A stretch of 24,559 nt of DNA from an uncultured Erythrobacteraceae bacterium. Lineage in GTDB: Bacteria > Pseudomonadota > Alphaproteobacteria > Sphingomonadales > Sphingomonadaceae. Below are positions 14,354-22,029 of this stretch, in pieces (the stretch's first letter is position 1; the number at the start of each line of letters is the position of its first letter). Both the position numbers and the translations under genes were made by a program. The notes under the pieces were generated by a model, which saw nothing but the letters and a program-made list of their open reading frames with translations, was not told the DNA's origin and searched no databases. The stretch is from assembly GCA_946482075.1 (NCBI GenBank), contig CAMLQG010000051.1:1-24559 (forward strand). The letters run 5' to 3'.

Positions 14354-16443
14354 ATCCGCTCCGCCTGAGCGACCGCGTCGCTCGCCCGCAAGGCGCTGAC
14401 GATGCGAGTCAGGTGAGCGAGATCCTGCACTTCCAGATCGACATCGTAAGTGCCGAAAGGATCGTCGCGCTGCATCATCTGCAGGTTGACGACATTGGCG
14501 TGGTTGCCGGCGAAGATGCCGGTCACCTCGGCCAGCGTGCCGGGCCGGTTGTAGAGCACGAGACGCAACCGCCCGATCGCGCCGGTGGAACGTTCGCCCC
14601 AGGACAGATCCAGCCAGTCCGCATCCACGCCGTTCGCCAGGGTCAGGCAGTCGATCGCGTGGACTTCCACGCCTTTGCCCGGCCGGCGCAAACCCACGAT
14701 GCGATCGCCCGGCACCGGGTGGCAGCACTCGGCAAGATCGAAAGCCATGCCGGGGGTAAGTCCGCGGATGGAGATCGCGCGTTCCTGGCGCGGCCAGGCG
14801 TCGGGATCGGGCAGAGCCCCGGCGCTTCCCGGCACCAACGCTTCCATCACTTCGCGATCGTCGAGCTTGGCGGAGCCGATCGCAGCCATCATGTCTTCCT
14901 CGCGCTCGAAACCCAGACGCTTGGCCGCCGCCTTGATCCCCTTCTTGCCGACCTTGCTCGGAATGCGCTCGCAGATCTCGTCGAACAGGGCACGGCCGAT
15001 CGCGGCGACTTCCGCGCGTTCCTTCTGGCGCACGGCCCGGCGGATCGCGGCGCGGGCCTTGCCCGTCACCACGAAACCCAGCCAGGAGAGCTGCGGACCG
15101 GGCGATTCGCTACGGATGATCTCCACCACATCGCCATTGTTGAGCGGCGTGCGCAGCGGCACGTGCCGTCCGTTGATCTTCGCGCCCACCGCCTGCGCAC
15201 CCAGGCTGGTGTGGACGGCGAAGGCGAAGTCGATCGGCGTCGAACCCTTGGGCAGCTGGAACAGCGCGCCCTTGGGCGTGAAAGCGAATATCCGGTCCTG
15301 ATAGATCGCGAGCTTGGTATGTTCGAGCAGTTCCTCGGCGTCGTGGCTGGCATCGACGATCTCGATCAGGTCGCGCAGCCAGCCCACCTGCCCGTCCGGC
15401 TTCGCGCCGTTCTGCTTGTAGGCCCAATGCGCGGCAAGGCCGAATTCGTTCAACCGATGCATGTCGCGCGTGCGGATCTGCACTTCCATCCGCATCGAGT
15501 TCTCATAGATCAGCGCGGTATGCAGGCTGCGATAGCCGTTGCTCTTGGGCGTGGAGATGTAGTCCTTGAACCGCCCGGGGATCATCTGCCAGTGGCGGTG
15601 GAGGACACCCAGCGCGCGATAGCAGTCCTCGTCGCTGTTGGTGATCACGCGGAAGGCCATGATGTCGGTGATCTGTTCGAAGCTGACATGGCGTTCGGCC
15701 ATCTTCTTCCAGATCGAATAGGGGTGCTTCTCGCGGCCGGAGACTTCGACTTTCAGCCCCGCTTCGGCCAGCGCCTGCTTGATGGCGAGCGCGATCGCAT
15801 CGACCTGCCCGCCTTCCTGGCTGCGGATCTGGGTCAGCCGGCCGACGATCGTGGCGTAGGCTTCCGGTTCCAGCTGCTCGAAAGCGAGCATCTGCATCTC
15901 GCGCATATATTCGTACATGCCCACGCGCTCGGCCAGCGGAGCGTAGATATCCATCGTCTCGCGCGCGATGCGGCGGCGCTTCTCCTCGCTGCGGATGAAA
16001 TGCAACGTGCGCATATTGTGCAGCCGGTCCGCCAGCTTGACGAGCAGGACGCGCAGGTCCTCGCTCATGGCGAGGAAGAACTTGCGAAGATTCTCCGCCG
16101 CCCGCTCGCTCTCGGTCAGCGTCTCGATCTTGGAAAGCTTGGTGACGCCATCGACCAGCCGGGCGACATCAGGACCGAACTGGACCTCGATCTCTTCGAT
16201 CGTGGCCAGCGTATCCTCCACCGTATCGTGGAGGAGCGCCGTGACGATCGTTTCCTGATCGAGCTTCAGGTCCGTCATCAGGCCCGCGACTTCGATCGGG
16301 TGGCTGAAATAGGGATCGCCCGAAGCCCGCTTCTGCGCGCCGTGCTTCTGCACCGAATAGACATAGGCGCGGTTGAGCAGGGCTTCGTCAGCCTCCGGCT
16401 CGTAGGCCATGACCCGTTCGACAAGTTCGTATTGGCGCAGCAT
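14350..16443 (-). CDS. rsh: Bifunctional (p)ppGpp synthetase/hydrolase Rsh (RelA/SpoT family)
   Basis: The 697-residue enzyme makes and degrades the alarmone (p)ppGpp and controls the stringent response. The N-terminal HD hydrolase domain spans about 20-180 (H48 in SHPIEVA, H72-D73 in LLHDTVEDT, D139 in LADRLHN). The synthetase domain spans about 236-345 (GREKHPYSIWKKM, YRSLHT and MEVQIRT). A TGS domain follows near 385-445, with a cysteine-containing region AECCHPVPGD near 571-580 and a C-terminal ACT domain near 622-697. Intact HD and synthetase motifs indicate both activities, as usual for the single long alphaproteobacterial Rsh. In many relatives rpoZ lies just upstream; here it is absent and a palindrome-containing gap precedes the gene. 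Confidence 0.96.
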   Translation of the reverse strand: MLRQYELVERVMAYEPEADEALLNRAYVYSVQKHGAQKRASGDPYFSHPIEVAGLMTDLKLDQETIVTALLHDTVEDTLATIEEIEVQFGPDVARLVDGVTKLSKIETLTESERAAENLRKFFLAMSEDLRVLLVKLADRLHNMRTLHFIRSEEKRRRIARETMDIYAPLAERVGMYEYMREMQMLAFEQLEPEAYATIVGRLTQIRSQEGGQVDAIALAIKQALAEAGLKVEVSGREKHPYSIWKKMAERHVSFEQITDIMAFRVITNSDEDCYRALGVLHRHWQMIPGRFKDYISTPKSNGYRSLHTALIYENSMRMEVQIRTRDMHRLNEFGLAAHWAYKQNGAKPDGQVGWLRDLIEIVDASHDAEELLEHTKLAIYQDRIFAFTPKGALFQLPKGSTPIDFAFAVHTSLGAQAVGAKINGRHVPLRTPLNNGDVVEIIRSESPGPQLSWLGFVVTGKARAAIRRAVRQKERAEVAAIGRALFDEICERIPSKVGKKGIKAAAKRLGFEREEDMMAAIGSAKLDDREVMEALVPGSAGALPDPDAWPRQERAISIRGLTPGMAFDLAECCHPVPGDRIVGLRRPGKGVEVHAIDCLTLANGVDADWLDLSWGERSTGAIGRLRLVLYNRPGTLAEVTGIFAGNHANVVNLQMMQRDDPFGTYDVDLEVQDLAHLTRIVSALRASDAVAQAERI

Positions 16444-16782
16444 CTCAGCTCAAGATGTGAGCATTGGACATTGCAATGCAATGGCGAAGCGATTCGTTCA
16501 GCTTTGAATTACGGTTGCTGAACAGGTTGACACAGTTGACACTGTCCTGAGGGAAAACTCCGGCCCCTTCCCGAGAGGCCGGGAGCCGGCAGAAAAGCGC
16601 GGAAAAAGAAGCGACGGACGATTGCATGACAACCGCCATGACAGAACCGGCCGAGGTAGGAAAGCGGTTCGCGCAACCAACGTCATCCCAGCGAAGGCTG
16701 GGATCGGCTTCGGCGACACTCGGAGCGATCCCAGCCTTCGCTGGGATGACGGAAAGGAGCCTTAGCCCCTGGGATCGATGCG
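16444..16782. other. Gene-free interval between rsh and vapC
   Basis: No convincing coding region occurs in these 339 bases. It should contain the rsh promoter on the minus strand, but I could not identify boxes with confidence. Two tandem GTTGACAC copies lie at 16526-16533 and 16535-16542, and ACAGT-TGAC-ACTGT (16532-16545) is a short palindrome overlapping them. A perfect REP-like palindrome occupies 16681-16751. Confidence 0.5.
16681..16751. repeat. REP-like palindrome, GTCATCCCAGC family
   Basis: Perfect 25-base inverted arms lie at 16681-16705 and 16727-16751 with a 21-base loop. Each arm is itself largely palindromic (CCCAGCGAAGGCTGGG). This type of dispersed intergenic palindrome is common in sphingomonad genomes. 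It sits between the 3' end of vapC and the rsh upstream region and could act as a transcript-end structure for vapBC. Confidence 0.85.
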
Positions 16783-17169
16783 CTACCAGAGGCGCTTCAC
16801 GGCAAAGCCATCGAACAGTGCTTCATTCGAAATCAGGACCATATCCTCTGCCTGGGCCTGGGCGATCAGGAGACGGTCGAACGGGTCCTTGTGCGCGATG
16901 TTCATTTCTTCCGCGATGCGCGCGTGGCGAACGGTGATTGCCAGCTCGGTGAAGCCTTGATCGGCAATGATCGTTTCGAAATCCTGGGCGAGCAGCGCCG
17001 CATCGGGAAGCTTGCCGAGCCGAAATTTGATAGCGATCTCCATGGCCGACGCGGCACTGACAGAGACGCTCTTCCCTTCATCGCCGATCGCCTCGCGTGC
17101 AGCGGCGCTCAAAGCATCATCACCCGCCAGCCACCAGATCAGCGCAGGGGTATCGAGCAACAGTTTCAA
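16783..17169 (-). CDS. vapC: VapC-type PIN-domain ribonuclease toxin
   Basis: This 128-residue PIN-domain protein is probably the toxin of a type II toxin-antitoxin pair that cleaves RNA in a metal-dependent manner. Acidic residues expected for the PIN active site are present: D6 (LLLDTPALIWW), E44 (SAMEIAIK) and D95/D98 in HKDPFDRLL. The start is TTG 17169, which overlaps the antitoxin stop (TTGA). Translation is therefore coupled to the antitoxin, and the weak start codon should keep toxin output low. Substrate RNA is unknown. Confidence 0.92.
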   Translation of the reverse strand: MKLLLDTPALIWWLAGDDALSAAAREAIGDEGKSVSVSAASAMEIAIKFRLGKLPDAALLAQDFETIIADQGFTELAITVRHARIAEEMNIAHKDPFDRLLIAQAQAEDMVLISNEALFDGFAVKRLW

Positions 17170-17405
17170 GCAGGATTCCAGCCGCCGAGTTCATCATCAG
17201 GCAGTGGTTCGTCGAAGCGCGCATCCATCGCGATCTTGCCTTTGAGCGCTCCGAACTGCCGACGCCCATGCGGCACGACCGGCACCAATCGCACCACCGG
17301 TACGTTTCCGCGGGCGATGACCACATCACCGCCCGCAAGCGCATCAGCAATGAGCCGGGACAGATTGGTCTTGGCATCGTAAACGGAAAACTGGGCCACC
17401 GGCAT
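17166..17405 (-). CDS. vapB: Phd/VapB-type antitoxin
   Basis: The antitoxin is about 77-79 residues, partner of the adjacent PIN toxin. Its N-terminal Phd/YefM-like DNA-binding part (QFSVYDAKTNLSRLIADALAG, VVIARGNVPVVRL) is followed by a flexible toxin-binding tail (DARFDEPLPDDELGGW). ATG 17405 directly abuts AAGGAG with no spacing. The GTG two codons later (17399) sits 6 bases from it, so the true start may be GTG 17399. A 7-bp inverted repeat just upstream is a likely autoregulatory operator. Confidence 0.9.
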   Translation of the reverse strand: MPVAQFSVYDAKTNLSRLIADALAGGDVVIARGNVPVVRLVPVVPHGRRQFGALKGKIAMDARFDEPLPDDELGGWNPA

Positions 17406-17408
17406 CTC

Positions 17409-17430
17409 CTTAGCTAACAATACAGCTAAG
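17409..17430. promoter_or_regulatory. Palindromic operator candidate of the vapBC pair
   Basis: CTTAGCT (17409-17415) and AGCTAAG (17424-17430) form a perfect inverted repeat with an 8-base spacer immediately upstream of vapB, touching its Shine-Dalgarno. Phd/VapB antitoxins typically repress their own operons through such repeats. No protein binding is shown. Confidence 0.6.
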
Positions 17431-17455
17431 TATGTCATGCCGGGCAAGGCCTCCT

Positions 17456-17884
17456 TCAGATTCCCGGATCGAGGCCCACAGCCTTGATCGCGCCGAGCAC
17501 GGCCAGCTCGTCATTGTCCGAGGTGTCGCCGGAGGACGCCATCGCGCCCAGGATCACGCCCTGCCCGTCGCGCACCAGCAGCGCGCCCGCCGCAGGCACC
17601 ATCCCGCCCGCGTTGAGGGAGCCGATCGCGCCGATCACATGCGGGCGTTCCACCGCCAGTTCGCCGACCTTGCGGCTCGGCACGCCGAGCGCCAGCGCCC
17701 CGCTGGCCTTGCCGACGACCACTTTCCAGCCGACCTGCGGGGCGCCGTCCTGGCGCTGAAAGGCGATCAGATTGCCGCCGGGATCGAACACGCCGAAGGA
17801 CAGCGGCTTCAGGCCAAGGCGCGCGGCTTCCGCCACTCCGGCTGCGATCAGGGCATTGGCCTGGGCAAGCGTCAATCGGTACAT
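17456..17884 (-). CDS. GlcG/HbpS family (DUF336) protein
   Basis: The 142-residue single-domain protein belongs to the GlcG/HbpS-like family. It contains the characteristic segments VFDPGGNLIAFQRQDGAP, a central helix region, and GALLVRDGQGVILGAMASSG near the C terminus. Members include heme-binding proteins and cobalamin- or glycolate-related proteins, but the exact role cannot be assigned here. No signal peptide is seen, so it is probably cytoplasmic. It lies close to hemF on the same strand, separated by a REP-like palindrome. A heme link is tempting but unproven. Confidence 0.85.
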   Translation of the reverse strand: MYRLTLAQANALIAAGVAEAARLGLKPLSFGVFDPGGNLIAFQRQDGAPQVGWKVVVGKASGALALGVPSRKVGELAVERPHVIGAIGSLNAGGMVPAAGALLVRDGQGVILGAMASSGDTSDNDELAVLGAIKAVGLDPGI

Positions 17885-17923
17885 GCAATCCTCCCTGGGA
17901 AATGATTCTAAACGATCCCTACT

Positions 17924-18015
17924 CCGTTCGCCCGGAGCTTGTCGAAGGGCCGCTTTCCCCTTCCAGCAAACAGCAGAAGAGAAGGACGGTCCTTCGACAA
18001 GCTCAGGACGAACGG
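17924..18015. repeat. REP-like palindrome, CTTCGACAAGCTC family, copy 1
   Basis: Arms at 17924-17948 and 17991-18015 (25 bases each, two mismatches) share the CTTCGACAAGCTC core with the copy near 20,436. It lies between hemF and the GlcG-family gene, and a tiny GGGG-AAGT-CCCC stem follows at 18020-18031. Confidence 0.85.
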
Positions 18016-18040
18016 ATCTGGGGAAGTCCCCATTCGGTTC

Positions 18041-18898
18041 CTACTTCCACACCGCTTCGGGCGGCAGGCTCATCAGGATGGCGTCGATATTGCCGCCGGT
18101 CTTGAGGCCGAACAAGGTGCCCCGGTCGTAGACCAGGTTGAATTCGGCATAGCGGCCGCGCCATTCGAGCTGGCGCTGCTTGTCCTCCTGCGTCCATTCC
18201 GCGCCCATCCGCCGGCGCACGATGCGCGGATATACGGCGAGGAACGCTTCGCCCACGTCGCGCGTGAAGGCGAAATTCCGCTCCCACGCGGCCTGGTCCT
18301 CGCAATCGAGATGATCGTAGAAGATGCCGCCCACGCCGCGATGCACGCCACGATGGGGAATGAAGAAATACTCGTCCGCCCATTTGCGGAAGCGCTCGTA
18401 ATAGGTCGGATTGTGGCCTGCGCAGGCCGCACGGAAGGCGGCGTGGAATTCCTCCGTATCCACGTCGTAGGGGATCGGCGGATTGAGATCGGCCCCGCCC
18501 CCGAACCACGCCATGCCGGTGGTCAGGAAACGCGTGTTCATGTGGACGGACGGCACGTGCGGATTGGCCATGTGGGCGACCAGGCTGATGCCGGTGGCGG
18601 TGAAGCCCGGATTGTCCGCGCTGGCCCCGTTGATGGTAGCCGCGAATTCGGGGGCGAAGCTGCCGCCCACGGTGGAAACGTTGACGCCGACCTTCTCGAA
18701 CACCTTGCCCTTCATCACCGCGCGCACGCCGCCGCCGCCTTCGGTGCCGTCATCCGTGTCGCGATCCCATGCGGTGCGCTCGAACGCGGCATCGCTTCCC
18801 GCCTCCCGCTCGATCGCTTCGAAAGCAGCGCAGATGCGATCGCGCAGGTCTTCGAACCATTCGCGCGCCCGGGCGGTATTGGCGGTCCAGTCAGTCAT
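18041..18898 (-). CDS. hemF: Oxygen-dependent coproporphyrinogen III oxidase HemF
   Basis: This 285-residue cytoplasmic enzyme converts coproporphyrinogen III to protoporphyrinogen IX using oxygen, a late step of heme biosynthesis. Hallmark segments are GGGGVRAVMKGKVFEKVGVN near 54-73, NPHVPSVHMNTRF (112-124), WFGGGADLNP (131-140), FFIPHRGVHRGVGGIFYDHL (178-197) and the C-terminal YAEFNLVYDRGT with GGNIDAILMSLPP. ATG 18898 gives the family length. The frame is open to 19126 over pdeM, but that extension is not homologous. It is divergent from pdeM across about 45 bases. Confidence 0.97.
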   Translation of the reverse strand: MTDWTANTARAREWFEDLRDRICAAFEAIEREAGSDAAFERTAWDRDTDDGTEGGGGVRAVMKGKVFEKVGVNVSTVGGSFAPEFAATINGASADNPGFTATGISLVAHMANPHVPSVHMNTRFLTTGMAWFGGGADLNPPIPYDVDTEEFHAAFRAACAGHNPTYYERFRKWADEYFFIPHRGVHRGVGGIFYDHLDCEDQAAWERNFAFTRDVGEAFLAVYPRIVRRRMGAEWTQEDKQRQLEWRGRYAEFNLVYDRGTLFGLKTGGNIDAILMSLPPEAVWK

Positions 18899-18945
18899 GG
18901 TAGAGGCCGCTTGCCATTTGAATCCCCCTACGGCAAGGGATGGAA

Positions 18946-19650
18946 ATGGTTCCCCTTTCGTTCGCAGATGAGGAATGGCTGCTGACGTCTTCGGGCGCGC
19001 TGTTCTGGCCGCGCGAACAGGCGCTGCTGGTGGCCGATCTTCACCTCGAAAAGGCAAGCTTTTTCGCGAAAGCCGGCCAGATGCTGCCACCCTATGACAG
19101 CCGCGCCACGCTGGAACGGCTGGCACGTGCCATCGGGGAAACGGGCGCGCGCTGCGTCTTCACGCTGGGGGACAATTTTCATGACAGCGCGGGGGCGGAG
19201 CGGCTGGAGCCGCATGCGCGCGGGATGCTCGACGCGCTGACCCGGGCGACCGACTGGGTGTGGATCACCGGCAACCATGATTCGCGCATGGACGCCGTCT
19301 GCGGCGGCACAGTGGTGGAAGAACTGGCGCTGGGCGGCATGCTGCTGCGCCACCGCGCGCATGCGGGAGCGATGGCCGCCGGCGCGCGCGGCGAATTGTC
19401 CGGCCACTATCATCCCAAGCTGCGCATCCAGGCGCGCGGCCGCCGGATCAGCCGGCCTTGTGCGGTCGTGGCCCGCCACCCATATGGTGCGGACCGCATG
19501 ATCCTGCCGGCTTTCGGTGCGTTGACGGGCGGGATGGATGCGGGCGACCCCGCCATTCTGGAAGCGATGCAGCCCGCCCGGGCAATCGACGCGCTGCTTC
19601 CGGCAGCGGGCCGGTTGGCGCAGTTCCCCCTCTGGCGGGCTGCGGCGTAA
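18946..19650 (+). CDS. pdeM: PdeM-like metallophosphoesterase (ligase-associated DNA damage response endonuclease family)
   Basis: The protein of about 234 residues is a calcineurin-like metallophosphoesterase with the metal-binding motif series DLHLEK (about 31-36), GDNFHD (75-80), GNHD (109-112) and GHYHP (153-157). It matches the family annotated as ligase-associated DNA damage response endonuclease PdeM, usually linked to an ATP-dependent ligase and a helicase, which are not visible here. ATG 18946 was chosen because AAGGG lies 6 bases upstream; ATG 18940 would abut that site. It is divergently transcribed from hemF. Confidence 0.88.
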   Translation: MVPLSFADEEWLLTSSGALFWPREQALLVADLHLEKASFFAKAGQMLPPYDSRATLERLARAIGETGARCVFTLGDNFHDSAGAERLEPHARGMLDALTRATDWVWITGNHDSRMDAVCGGTVVEELALGGMLLRHRAHAGAMAAGARGELSGHYHPKLRIQARGRRISRPCAVVARHPYGADRMILPAFGALTGGMDAGDPAILEAMQPARAIDALLPAAGRLAQFPLWRAAA

Positions 19651-19681
19651 CTGAAAATGCTCGCTCGTCCTGAGGAGCCAT

Positions 19682-19752
19682 TGAGCTTGTCGAAATGGCG
19701 TCTCGAAGGATACGTGGCGCGCGTGGTTCGAGACGAGGCTTCGACAGGCTCA
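19682..19752. repeat. REP-like palindrome, variant with TCTCGAA core
   Basis: Imperfect 26-base arms at 19682-19707 and 19727-19752 share TGAGC-TGTCGAA at the outside and CGTCTCGAA at the inside. It lies in the pdeM-infC gap (19651-19867), whose remaining part should carry the infC promoter. No confident promoter boxes were recognised. Confidence 0.7.
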
Positions 19753-19854
19753 GCCTCTCCTAACCTTGAGCGGAGACAGTATGCATCAGAAATGCGGGAA
19801 CCCCTTTCGTTAAGTCGCGATTCCCACTAAGACGCGCCACACAAATGCAACATC

Positions 19855-19870
19855 AGGAGAACCTACTATA
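19855..19870 (+). promoter_or_regulatory. infC Shine-Dalgarno and probable AUA start codon
   Basis: AGGAG (19855-19859) is followed after 8 bases by ATA at 19868-19870, which opens the frame of IF3 at the expected N-terminal position. No ATG, GTG or TTG occurs in frame between the upstream region and TTG 19931, which would remove 21 conserved-looking residues. Non-canonical infC starts (AUU in Escherichia coli) are known and underlie IF3 autoregulation. Confidence 0.75.
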
Positions 19871-20410
19871 GTCCGTCCCCCCCGGCGCACCCTTGCGCCC
19901 CCCGTCAAGAGCGGGCCACGCTACAATGAATTGATCCAGGCAGACAAAGTCCGCGTTATCGATGACGAGGGCGAAAACCTGGGCGTAATGTACACCAGGG
20001 AAGCGATCGAACAGGCTGCCGAAGTCGGGCTCGACCTCGTGGAAGTGTCGCCCAACGCCGATCCGCCGGTCTGCAAGTTCCTGGATGTCGGCAAGTTCCG
20101 CTACGAGGCCCAGAAGAAGGCGAATGCGGCGCGCAAGACCCAGAAGACGCAGGACATCAAAGAGATCAAGATGCGTCCGAACATCGATCAGCACGATTAC
20201 GATGTGAAGATGCGCAACGTGCATCGCTTCATCGAGGATGGCGACAAGGTGAAAGTCACCCTGCGCTTCCGCGGGCGCGAGCTTTCGCATCAGGAACTCG
20301 GCATGAACCTGCTCCGCCGCGTGCAGGACGACGTGGCCGAGATCGCCAAGGTGGAAGCCTTCCCCCGCATGGAAGGCCGCCAGATGCTGATGGTGATCGC
20401 GCCGAAGTGA
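19868..20410 (+). CDS. infC: Translation initiation factor IF-3
   Basis: The 180-residue factor binds the 30S subunit, promotes dissociation of ribosomes and discriminates against non-canonical start codons. The N-terminal domain includes [20 protein letters not shown] and [19 protein letters not shown]. The linker is lysine-rich, and the C-terminal domain includes [17 protein letters not shown] and [14 protein letters not shown]. Starting at the canonical-looking TTG 19931 would truncate the conserved GPRYNELI segment. The ATA at 19868, correctly spaced from AGGAG, gives the usual length. That rare start would make the gene subject to IF3's own discrimination, as in Escherichia coli. A REP-like palindrome follows the gene. 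Confidence 0.94.
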   Translation: MVRPPRRTLAPPVKSGPRYNELIQADKVRVIDDEGENLGVMYTREAIEQAAEVGLDLVEVSPNADPPVCKFLDVGKFRYEAQKKANAARKTQKTQDIKEIKMRPNIDQHDYDVKMRNVHRFIEDGDKVKVTLRFRGRELSHQELGMNLLRRVQDDVAEIAKVEAFPRMEGRQMLMVIAPK

Positions 20411-20435
20411 TTTCGGCCCAAAGCTGACAACCTTT

Positions 20436-20520
20436 TCCCGTTCGGGCCGAGCTTGTCGAAGCCCTGTTTTTCTCTTCGAAGAAGAAAAGCGGCCCTTCGA
20501 CAAGCTCAGGGCGAACGGGA
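20436..20520. repeat. REP-like palindrome, CTTCGACAAGCTC family, copy 2
   Basis: Arms at 20436-20461 and 20495-20520 (26 bases, three mismatches) surround a loop that itself contains a TTTTCTCTTCGAAGAAGAAAA-like palindrome. It starts 25 bases after the infC stop and probably forms the 3' end structure of that transcript. Confidence 0.85.
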
Positions 20521-20604
20521 AGGGATATCTTCCTACCCCGCACTTGCCCCATCGCCCGCCCCTGCTACGGTCCCGCACGGACCAGGGTGGGAGCATTTCG
20601 ACAC

Positions 20605-22029
20605 ATGACCGCGCGCCGCATCGGCTTCGTGCTTGGCTTGGCCGCGTTCATCGCGACGCTGATGCTGCCGGCACCCGCCGGCATGCCGGACAAGGCCTGG
20701 ATCGTGGCGGGCCTCGTCGTGTGGATGGGCGCCTGGTGGATGACCGAGGCCCTGCCGCTCACCGCCACTGCCCTGCTCCCCTTCCTCGTCCTGCCGCTGA
20801 GCGGCGTCTCCACGGCCAAGGCAACGGCGGAAACCTACTACTCCCCCACGCTCTTCCTGATCCTGGGCGGCGCGTTCATCGCCATCGCGATCGAACGCAC
20901 CGGCCTCCATCGCCGGCTCGCGCTCGGCATTCTCAACCGTTTGGGCAGCGGAGGCGGATCGATGCGGCTGCTCTTCGCCTTCATGATGGCGACGGCGTTG
21001 CTTTCCACCATCATCTCCAACACTTCCACCGCGCTCATCATGATGCCGATGGCGCTCGCCGTGCTGGCCGGCGGCGGCGTGCCCGAAGGCGAGCGGGACG
21101 GCATTTCCGGTGCCCTGCCGATGGGCATCGCTTTCGCCGCCTCGATCGGCGGACTCGGCACCATTGTCGGCTCGCCCACCAACGCCATCGCGGTCGGCCT
21201 GCTGGACGCGTCTCTGGGCCTCAGGATATCCTTCGCGCAATGGAGCCTTTACGGCATGCCGATGGTGCTCCTGGGCATCCCGCTCGCCGCCTGGATCATC
21301 GGGCGGGTGCAGAAGATCGGCACGCACGGCTTCGACGTGGACGCGGCCCGCGCCGCCATCGCTCGCGACGAGCCGTTGACGAGGCCGGAGAAGCGCCTGA
21401 TCCCGCTGGTGGCGGCCACGGTAGTCCTGTGGGTCGCCCAGCCGCTGCTCGAGCCGCTGGTGCCCAAGGACGGACTGACCGACGGGACGATCGGCGTGGC
21501 AGCGGGCCTGCTGCTGTTCGTTATCCCCGACGGGACCGGGCGGCCGCTGCTGACCTGGAAGGAAGCGGACCGCGCGCCCTGGGCCGTCATCATGATGTTC
21601 GGCGGCGGGCTGGCACTGGCGGCCGGCATGGGCGCTTCCGGCCTGGCGGACTGGCTGGCGACCGCGCTGCTTCCGCTCGCCAGCGTGCCGTTGGTCATCG
21701 TCGCGCTGGCGCTGGTGGCGCTCGTGGTGGTGATCACCGAATTCGCCAGCAACGTCGCCACCGCCAGCGGGATCATGCCGGTCGTGGCGAGCCTCTCGGT
21801 CGCGCTGGGCGCCGATCCGCTGCTGCTCGCCATGCCGGCGGCGATCTCGGCGAGCTGGGGCTTCATGCTGCCCGCCGGAACCGGCCCCAACGCCATCGCC
21901 TGGGCGACCGACCGGATTGCGCTCGCCCGCATGATCAAGGCCGGATTCGTGCTCGACATGCTCGGCATCCTGCTGATCGTGGGCGTGGTCTGGGGGATCG
22001 CGGGGATCGCGGCCGGGATCATGGGATGA
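20605..22029 (+). CDS. SLC13/DASS family sodium:anion symporter
   Basis: The 474-residue polytopic membrane protein is of the divalent anion:sodium symporter type, which imports di- or tricarboxylates, sulfate or phosphate. Many hydrophobic segments run the full length. Two half-repeats carry signature motifs: S138-N139-T140 in IISNTSTALIMMP, and S382-N383-V384 in EFASNVATASGIMP. WWMTEALPLTATALLP near the N terminus is also characteristic. Substrate cannot be predicted. ATG 20605 was preferred; GTG 20587 in frame would add six residues. Its stop overlaps the next gene (ATGA), implying co-translation. Confidence 0.92.
   Translation: MTARRIGFVLGLAAFIATLMLPAPAGMPDKAWIVAGLVVWMGAWWMTEALPLTATALLPFLVLPLSGVSTAKATAETYYSPTLFLILGGAFIAIAIERTGLHRRLALGILNRLGSGGGSMRLLFAFMMATALLSTIISNTSTALIMMPMALAVLAGGGVPEGERDGISGALPMGIAFAASIGGLGTIVGSPTNAIAVGLLDASLGLRISFAQWSLYGMPMVLLGIPLAAWIIGRVQKIGTHGFDVDAARAAIARDEPLTRPEKRLIPLVAATVVLWVAQPLLEPLVPKDGLTDGTIGVAAGLLLFVIPDGTGRPLLTWKEADRAPWAVIMMFGGGLALAAGMGASGLADWLATALLPLASVPLVIVALALVALVVVITEFASNVATASGIMPVVASLSVALGADPLLLAMPAAISASWGFMLPAGTGPNAIAWATDRIALARMIKAGFVLDMLGILLIVGVVWGIAGIAAGIMG

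Noticed and set aside
14413..16521. 702-codon plus-strand ORF antisense to rsh
   Set aside because: It is an almost complete mirror of the rsh coding region; rsh has all expected domains and motifs, while the mirror frame has none.
18003..18509. Minus-strand ORF in another frame of hemF
   Set aside because: Same strand but different frame from hemF, which is fully intact; the product is Arg-rich shadow sequence.
20533..21327. 264-codon minus-strand ORF antisense to the SLC13 gene
   Set aside because: Low-complexity Arg/Gly/Asp/His-rich product, typical of the reverse frame of a GC-rich membrane-protein gene.
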